The position numbers and the translations under genes were made by a program. The notes beneath the pieces are model-generated. The model was not told the origin of the DNA. It made no database searches and saw only the letters and a list, made by a program, of their open reading frames with translations. This document shows, one piece after another, positions 1 through 9,900 of a DNA stretch of 64,000 bases (position 1 is the stretch's first letter; every line of letters starts with the position of its first letter). This stretch comes from Elmis aenea (Eukaryota; Arthropoda; Insecta; Coleoptera; Elmidae), in contig OX393581.1 of assembly GCA_947652605.1 (NCBI GenBank), forward strand, positions 6,886,640 through 6,950,639, written 5' to 3'.

Positions 1-85
1 AGATTATTTTTACCCATTTAACCAAATCTGTATCTCTTACCGTTAATGAGATCCCCATGCTATTCACGATAACTGGGACACCCTG
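1..85. mobile_element. End of a TA-flanked CAGGGTG-type MITE, cut by the window edge
   Basis: The segment ends ..AACTGGGACACCCTG followed by TA. Read in reverse it begins CAGGGTGTCCCAGTT and continues with an AACGGTAAGAGATA motif. The element at 5158-5670 has the same start and motif, so this is a second copy of that family. Confidence 0.75.
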
Positions 86-797
86 TATGTTTCTAATTAC
101 TATTTGAATTTTGCAATTATTGGCTTAAACTTTAGTCAGAACGTAAAGCTACATTAAAAATATTAATGTCCTCAAATAATTTGAAATTTGTGTGTTATTT
201 GCATAATTTTAAGACCTACATGTTTTTGAAAACATAAATCAAGAAGTAAAGACTGTGATTTTCCATTTTTGCTTAAGGCTAATCCAAAAATTGCCAAAAT
301 ATGTCACAAATAAAACGTAATAAGCAATAAATCAATCAATATTTTTAAAAATTTGTTCTGTACATAATCTTCTTTAGATAAATTTGCAGAAACAGTTTAT
401 TCACTACCAAATTTTTTTGCAGTAGTTTGTTAATTATAAGTTTTTTGTACCCCATAAACATTTTTCTACAACCTTGAAGTGTGTTGTATTTCTTAACTAA
501 CGATTTTAACAATATACCTTTGTTTGAATTTCATGCAGAGGTAAAGAAAAACGAAGATAATGATTAATTATGGACATGGGGGGTACCTTTATATAAAAAA
601 AAACTGTCAGTTATAGCTGATGATCAAAGATGCAGTTGCAGTAGAATTGAAATGGGTGTTAGGTTCATCCATTTTTGCTATGTATTATGAAATACTTTTT
701 AAATTTAATGTAAAAAGTATGCATTACCTAGTTAAAAATGTGTGTGAAGTTGTTAAATTATTATTTGCAATATACTTGCAAAATTTAAGACACTTAC
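86..797. other. Synd intron sequence, no gene seen
   Basis: AT-rich intron. A 63-codon plus-strand open frame here overlaps the real exon donor and has no recognisable motif. I see no exon for the SH3 domain on the minus strand. Confidence 0.6.
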
Positions 798-940
798 GTG
801 ACTGTAGATGATCTATTGGACGAATTATCAACCTTTTCATTTACTTTAGGGGAAGAAACTTCATTCTTTTCTTGCCGTGGTTCTATATGATTCATTGCTG
901 GCTTAACTTTAATTGGTTTCGTTGCTGTTGTGGAATAGTC
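798..940 (-). CDS. Synd: Synd exon, low-complexity linker, last one in the window
   Basis: The exon is 143 nt with acceptor AATTAACAG and donor GTAAGT. It encodes a polar, Lys/Ser/Asn-rich linker (TATKPIKVKPAMNH, then EKVDNSSNRSSTVT) of the kind that joins F-BAR and SH3 domains. It ends in phase 2, so a further exon must lie beyond position 1. No SH3 sequence can be found between 1 and 797. Confidence 0.85.
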
Positions 941-3900
941 CTGTTAATTAAAACAAAATTAATTTAATTTACATGACAATACACTCACAAATTTCTTATA
1001 TATTTATAAATTAAAAGTGTTCACTACTATCTTTAAGAAATAAATGTGAAACAATTACTGCCACTCTAGTGTCACTATAAATTAAAATAAATGAGATTAA
1101 AACATGTTACTAAAAGCCAAATACAATTTTGACTGTTATAATAGTTCTTGTCTGTCGAAAAAAAGTTAGTATCAATTTTGTTGCTTGAATTTTGCAACTT
1201 TTTTACTGAATGAAACCCCTGGGACCAACCTCAACAATTCATTGTTAGTTATCAAGTTACTAAGCTGTAAATTAGTAGGAATTAAAAAAATTAAAGCGTA
1301 CAGATAGATCTTCTCCGACTGGCCTCTGATTAATCAACATAATCCCTGTGGGCACTGATTCCTTCGATCTACCCTTGGAAATGTCACGGAACTCTTCAGT
1401 GTAATCCTACAGAGCATGCAAGAAAAACATAATGAAAGCAAAAAACTCAAAAAAAAAACGAAACTAAAACTTGTAATTAATTTTTTTTAATGCTCGTCGG
1501 TCGAAATTTCATGCTTTAAAATGAAAATTCTGCATACCTCGAATTGTGGCCAGTTCATTCCCATATTTACGCCATGGTTATTGGACCACCACTTTAGGTC
1601 CTTTTCGTAATCTGCATTGTTAATCGTGTGGTACAGTTCTTGGTAGATTTGTGGCAATCTAAACATAAAAATTGTGTAAGCAAATATTTGGCCATCATTT
1701 TAGAAAATATTTATTAGTAGAGCAGTGTTTCCCAAAGTGTGGTACGCGTACCACTGGGGGTACGCGATTGTAATGAATGCTATTTATAATATAACTTTTA
1801 TTTATTTTATTTGTATTTTATTATGAATAAATTTTATTTTTCGTTTATTATTTTAATTTTTTTTTAATGAGGGGTACCTACTCAGTTTTACGAAAATTAT
1901 AGAAGGGGTACACAGATGTCGAAAGTTTGGGAAACACTGCTGTAGACGGCTTAACTTGAGTTAAACAAGAATTTTGCATTTAAAATAAATGTAGCTTAAT
2001 TAAAATTGTCAAGTACAAAAAAATGCTTTCAATCTTTTAAGAGAAAGTTTACTAATAATAAGATATTTTTATTCGAAAATTATTTTAGTGTTCAGAAGAA
2101 ACTTTATTAAATAACAAAAATTTGATAAAAGGATACAAAACAAAAAAAAATGCAGTACAGGGTGGACCAAATTCGAATGTTTTACTGGGTATCTCAGTTA
2201 CCGTAATAGATAGCGAAAATCTGATTTCGGTCTTTAGGGCTATTTTTTGAGAAAATAACGCCTAGGCAATCACATTTTTTCTATTGAATCCCATTTCGGC
2301 ACTACAGACAAAAAATGAAATTTCATCATATTTGAAAATTTGCTATAACTTCTTTATTTATTAAATTAGAACAAAATGTTATTAAGGTTTTTTATACATA
2401 TTTTTATGCTTTATTTAAAAACAAAAGTATTTTTTTTAGCCACCTTGACTTTCTAGATATGGAGTAAACTTACATTTTTTTAACATGGAACCCTAGTTGG
2501 CCATGATTTTATGTGAAAGAGTATTTTTTAGCTTTTCAAAAATACATATATAGTTTTATATATTTTTTGCAAAAAATAACCGAGATATGGCCAATTTTGT
2601 AAAAATTCAAAGTTTGCCATGATTTCGCAAACAAGTGATGTTTGCAATGATTAAACAACTAAGCATAACCATCTGTATAAAAAAAGTATATAACATTTTT
2701 TTCTAGTTTAATAAATAAAGAAGTTATAGCAAATTTTCAAAAATGAATAAATTTCATTTTTCGTCTGTAGTGCCAAAATAAAATCCGATTGAAAAAATGT
2801 GATTGCATAGGCGTTATTTAAAAAAAAAAAACCCAAGAGACCCAAATCAGATTTTCGCTATCTATTGCAGTAACCGAGATACCCCATAAAACATTCGAAT
2901 TTTTGTCCACCCTGTACTAATTTCAAACAGCAAAATGCAATGGTATGTGAATATACAAAGTGTCCCAGTAAAAACTCTCCAGCCATGCAACTTTTTTATT
3001 TTAACAGATAGTTTACTAAAAATAATTGAATGTTTCCGCAATATGTTGCAATAAACACCACATTAAAGATGTTACACACCTGGTTTTTTTACTGTGACAT
3101 TCTATAACAAAAAAAAAGAATTGAACTAATTATTATTATGAAATATTACTTACGTTGGATCTTGGGAAATATCTAGATGCTTTTGAATATTAAATAATAC
3201 ACTTTTGATGAACTTCAGTCGTTCTGTTTCCATTTCTTGGCATTTATCGAATACCACCGTCATATCTTCCATATATTTTGGATTGTAGTTGTTTAGTTCT
3301 TGTAACGCCAGTTCATATTTTTCTTTGGTCTTTTGTACCTCTTCTTTCGATTTCTGAACTCTGTCTTGCATCTTTCTTACCTGAACATTGGAAGATTATC
3401 ATAAATTAGGTATAAAAAAAGGGTTGCAAAAATGCATGCTCTGATCAAAATAGTTGATGAATTGATATCTAGTAACAAAAGAAATTATCTAAAGCAAATT
3501 TTTAACTGTGTAAATATTGATTTGTCTTATTATAAACAAGAATTAAAAATAATTTAAAAAATCTTAATAGCACAAAATAAATATAACTTTTAAAACATCA
3601 AAAGGAATAAACAAAAATTTTAAGCTGTAGAAAAAAAGTTCTACAGTTACGAGAAGGAAATTTTAAACCAAAAAGACAAACAAATAAATTGCAAATATGG
3701 CACACGCCAAAAAACCAACATTTTCAAAACTAATGCTTAAAATAGTTGTATGACTCCAAATAACCATCAACATTTTTTTCTGTAGCTACATACTAAAAAC
3801 TAGCAAGCTATTTCACAAGATTTATTCAATTTATTTTCTTAAGCCATAGGTGACTAAGAAGTTTGGAATTTACCACTTTAAAGTATTCATTCATTATAAT

Positions 3901-6900
3901 TTTATTTATTATTACAATTTTTGCAACTTTCAAATTTCTCTACAACTACTGTTCAAAACACTCAATTTGTCTCTCTTTCATACAAATATGTCACAGTAAG
4001 TTATTTTTATGAATCAATGGACTCCTGCAAATGATTTAGAAAAGGCGAATGTAATTTTCTGCGCACAGGGTACGTACAAAAAAATGTCAAAAAGAGATGA
4101 AAAGTAATCTATGACTAAGTATTTTTGTTAGCAATCAACTTAGACAAATAAACAAATTATGTCTTTGAGAGAAAGTAATGAAATTTTATTGGTACAATTT
4201 GCATGGGTTTAATTTTTGTTTTGTCTTACAAAATATTCGGATTAAAATCTTCATCACATGAAGCTGCTAATTTTAAACAATTTTACAATCAACTACACAA
4301 GTATTTTAAATATCTTCAAAAACTATTGTCAGAAGTAACTAACTAATAATGTTTTTTGACAAATTATATTCAATCCAAACTATGAAATACAATTTTGGAT
4401 TATTTGCATGGATTCAATTCTTAATACAATTTTAATGCAACAATAACAATTTTTTTAATTACTTGTTAAAAATCTCAATAGAAAATTAAATGCATTCCTT
4501 AAATACGAAATTTTTGGATTAAAACGTTCATTGCATATAGTGGTAACTTTTAATCATTTTCAGCATCCAAACACGACTATGCAGTATTTTAAATATGTCC
4601 AAAAACTACTATAGTATTACAATTAATTGAAAATTAGTTTTATTAATGCAAGAAAAATCTATAATTCTTTTGGCAGCACTTGTTAAAAAAATCTCAGCAA
4701 ACAATTAAGTGTATCCCAGTATATAAAATACAAAATTTAAATTAAAAAAATTGGAGAATATTATGGATCTATTTGGTAATAATTCATTCCGGTTGGTTCT
4801 AAACAAATTCTCCCAACATAAATTTAGTAGTATATTATATATATAAACAGGAAATGCTTACCTCCTGGAAAAGTGAGCCCTGAATATAGAAAAACAAATT
4901 TTAAATAGTAGTAGTAAACATCAGAAAATTTACTACAAAATCTTAGAAAAAAACACCTAATTTCATGCCAAAAAACATAGTTCTCCATTCAAAAACCAAA
5001 TTAATAATAATAATAATAATATAAACATCACATGCAACGTATTTTAAAACTTTGTAATAATCTATGCAGGCTTTAAAAAACTTAACACTTGGTCACAGAA
5101 TAACTATAATTTCATACACACCCTGTATACAGTAATCAAAAACATGCAAAGTATATACAGGGTGTTTCAGTTAACGTGAACAGCATGAGAATCTCGTAAA
5201 CGGTAAGAGATATAGAGTTGGTTAAATGAATCAAAATGATCTGATTTGAGAACAATTATTCCACAAAAAAAATCTTGAAAAAAATTTACAGTTTTTACGC
5301 TATTCATTAAAAACAAAACAAAAATACGTTTATTAGGACACTTTTTTGCGTAGAATTGAAATGTGTTACTATTACTGTTGAATCTAAATTATAACATGCG
5401 TTCAAAGTGTAGCCCCCTCTTCATGGGCAATGCAAATTTGAGATAGATAATAATGTTTTCCTAAGCATATTTCTTTTTATTTGATAAATTTTTGTTAAAC
5501 TAGCCAATCTTAATTCTTTAATTGTGTTCAACTATCTTTTTATGATTCGCTGTTTTAAGAACATTTCATCAAAGAAAAAGTAATATGCTTAGGAAAACAT
5601 TACAAGGTGCAGATCTCAAATTTGTATTGCCCATGGAGAGTGGGCTATTCACGACAACTGGGACACCCTGTATTTTATTTCTTTATAAATCGTTAAGCAG
5701 GCTAAAGAAAACAACAATTGTATTGTAATTTTCGTACATACACTCTACAACATCCTGTATATAGCAATTATAAAGAGGTGATTCATAAGAGAATAAAAAC
5801 AACAATTTAACTAACCAAACACAGCGCAAATCGGTAAACGATTTCTAATTTCCATAAACAACAAATTACAAGCTGTAAAATTATCCAACTAAATATTTCG
5901 TATTCAAGGTCATGATAGCACACAAGCAGGCATATGTCACAAAGTAAACAGTTCTTACCAAAACAGCTTTCTGCTGGCAGTAAATAATCAAACATAATTA
6001 GTTAATAAAAATTGGCGCACGTAATAAGTTGCGTTAATTACCTGATCCTGAGACACAGAACTGTCGCCGGTGGCATTTCTCTCTTGGTTAGAAGCTGATT
6101 TTTCAGTCTTGCAGGCCGTGTGGTAGTCGTTCTTGGTTTTATCAACTTTCTGCAGCAATTTCGCCCATGGCTTTTGGGCCTTTTTAAATGCATCTTCCAT
6201 ATCTTTTCGCTCTTTCAAATGCATCATAGACTGCAAATAAACGCAATTAAAATTCTTGGCAGAAACTTCATGCAACTTAAAAAGCAAGAAAAATAGATTC
6301 CAAGTATTGTGCGTACTTTTTAAATAAACAATTTGTTACACATTATACTGGGTGTCCTACAGGTAATAACTAATACTGGTTATTCTTTAGGAATACCCTA
6401 ATAAACTTTATAAAAAATGCACCAATGAAATAGACGATTTGAAACCTTAGATAGTTATTATTTATATTTGTTTGAAAGAATGTTCTCTTTATACAGGGTG
6501 ATTGATATTGGGACCGGGCTTTAAAAATATGTGAAGAATGAAAAAGCGTATTGATCTGAAATTTTGGTTATGACCATAATGGCATATGATCTCTTTAATA
6601 AAAATATTTTCAACATGGCGACACTTCCGGAATTACCGGAAGTTGACGTCTACTTTCTTATTTCAAATACAATGGTGTATTTTTTATTGCATTTTTGGAT
6701 TTAACACGTTATTTTAGAGGTATTTCTGATCAAATTCCCTATACCTAAGTGCAGTAGTTTCTTAGATTTTTGGGCTTTTTTGAATTTTGTTTGATTTTCA
6801 TCGTGATGCTTAATATTATCTACCGCCGCCATTTTCTAAGCGAAAACGCTTAAATTTAGACTATGCACAGAGGAAACCTTGGAGTTCAAACAATAATATT

Positions 6901-9900
6901 TGCAATCGATGCACACAGGGTGTCCAAAATTTAATTTTCTTTTAATACAACTTCAGACCACTTAAATTCGTTTTTTTCAAATACAATGCCCAATTTTTTT
7001 AAAAATGTTCTTATGCAAAATTAAATTCTGCATCAATCTGTATTAGCGTTTCCTATACCTATCTGTATTCAGAATGTTTGATTAAGTTAAGAGAAATTGT
7101 AACATTTCTGTTCTGACACTCTGTATGTTGCTTCAATAAAATAACACCAAAAAAATCGTAAACACAACTAACTTTACTGCATCAAGTGATAAATTGTTAA
7201 ACACACAACTGTGAAACTGTGAAATATTTCGCGTATGATTCATACAAACATTTGGTGGCTAAGGGTACACCTATTTTGTTCTACAGGGCGTGTCGTTTCT
7301 GAAAGGATTTTAGAGCAATTTTTTTATTACCAAACTTGCAAAACAATGAGAATCTCCAACACCTACTATACTGCGAAGATTTACTACGTGATACAAGTTG
7401 AATCAGCCTACGCTAATTACAGGCTTAGCGATTACAACTGCGTTTTATAAAATTTTAAAATTTATTTACAGAGATAATACGATCTATCAGTGAGTCGTAC
7501 GCAGACATATTCCATTTAACAAAATTCTTGCGAGCCAAATTACTAGACATTTGATAAATTGCAGGATTTTAGCATTTAAATGAGACATATAAACTAAATG
7601 ACGTATGTTTAAACTAAACCAACAAATAAAAGTGCACAATTTATTATGTAAAAAAAACATGGGTTTCTCGAAAACCATTAGATTTTTCGGGGAATGTTAG
7701 AAGCTGAGCATAATAGAAACATTTTTAATTAAGAAGCTTGCTTACTGAACACATAAAACTAGTTTTTAATTTTCGAACGAATTCAGTTCCTAAAAATCAT
7801 TTGCTGTACGAATTGTTTGCGCTAAAGATCTTACCATTCATTCCAGAGCTTTCATTTTGATAAGGTTGTTGTAAAACTTTTCTCAAATTCTAATTTAAAG
7901 AAAGGTAAAGTAAAAGAAAAAGAACTAGTTCCCTCTCATCAATTTGGATTTAAAAATAAACATTCAACTATTGACCACGTACATAGAATTACGAATGTCA
8001 TGAAAAAAGCCCTAGAAGAAAAAAAAGTTCTTTCTACTATCTTTCTAGACGTAGCGCAGGCTTTCGACAAAGTGTGGCAATGATGGTTTTAACTATAAAC
8101 TAAGATCGCTCCTCCCAAAACAATACTCACAAATCCTTCAGTTCTATATCTCAGAGAGACACTTCAGAATAGAGCAAGAAGAATCTTATTCAGAACTTAA
8201 AGAAATTAAAGCTGGGGTTCCACAAGGACGCGTACTAGGTCCGGTCCTATACCTATTGTATACTTGTGATATTTCAAAGTTAGAAAACAATACTATAGCG
8301 ACCTTTGCCGACGACACGGCTATTTTAGCAGTAGAAAGAAACAATATAGAATCATCCGAGAAATTACAAGCAGCTGCCAATCAGATCAACAACTGGACAA
8401 AAACATGGCGTATAAAGTTAAATGAAACTAAGTCAGTACATGTCAATTTTACCAAGAGAACTGAAAAAGTACCAATCAACTTAAATAATAAACAAATTCC
8501 ATACTCCATCACAGCAAAATACTTAGGTATTACACTGGACGCTAAGCTACGCTGGAAGGCTCATGCCAAAAAAGGGAAGAAATAGGTATCATAAAAAAAT
8601 TTACTGGCTAATCGGGAGGAATTCCTCTCTGTCGCTACATAATAAACTTTTGCTATACAAGCAAATTTTAAAGTCTGTATGGACATACGAGATACAGCTA
8701 TGGGGATGCACCAAACAGAGTAATATTCAGATCATCCGGAGATTCCGGAACAAAACACTAAGGAACATCGCTGATGCACCCTGGTATTGCAGAAATAGTG
8801 ATACATCGGGACCTCAACATGGACACTGTAACCAAACCATTAAGAAGTTTGCCAAGAGCCACGAAGAAAGGCTCCATCAACATGTAAACGTCGAGGCGAT
8901 CCAGCTCCTGGACACTACAGGATTAGTAAGAAGACTTAAAAGGGTTAAACCTTTTGAGTTAGTATAGGTAAAAGTTAAAAGCTGCGACTGTGCGGTAGTG
9001 TGCACGTTAATAATTAGTGTACTTATATATTAGCAAACTAAAGACTACTATTGGGTAAACCTTAGACTAAGTTTGAACATTATTAATTTAGGCTAGAATT
9101 AAGCTGCTCATTGGTCTCAAAGACCAGATTGCATTGTTATAAACCCTATGAGGGTTTAAATTATTATCTTTGATGTTCTTTACAGCAAATGTTCGTTAAT
9201 CCATAATAAGCTGTATTTGTTTTTTTTTTTTAAACAATCGTTCTATCTCTAACGGTTTTCAAGATAACCATGTTCTTGATAATAAAGCACACACCCTGTA
9301 TAATCCATTATACAAGTAAATGCAAAAACCGTTACCAAGTAAGCTTATACATCCTGCACATAATTGCCAAGAGGCTTATAACAAATCTGCGTGAAAATTT
9401 GAAGTTATGCATCATTAAACGATCTAAATTTATTTCTGTCGATTGTTGAACAAAAAATAATAATGTTGCATCGAACGATTTAATGAAATTTCAGTTATTA
9501 TATAATATAATTTTGAGCGAAACTTCTCAGTTTTGTTCAAACTACTAACTGCTGAATTTCCCTGCTGTTTCCTGCTAAAATTGAGAACTTTTTGATACAA
9601 CTCAGACTTAACAAGCTTTTTTGTCCTTGTTATAAATTGGCTGTATCGTAAGACGAAGACTTAACACACGTCCAAAGTTGAGCATCAATCAAGTTTATTG
9701 TAGGGAGTTGACAACTCGATTCTGTGTAAACTTGTAGCTTTCAATCAAGCATCCTTACAGGGCCACACACAGAAATAGCTTCGGGCAAACTAACAAGCAA
9801 ATATGCGAACTGCATCAGTAAGCATAAGTAATTTTGATTAATTAAGGAATACCTTAAGACACTTTTTCCGTTTAAAATTATTTATTCTGCATGATTATTC

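Noticed and set aside
1..797. Synd SH3 exon in the left end
   Set aside because: No ALYDY-like or other SH3 motif can be read on the minus strand; the exon must be outside the window.
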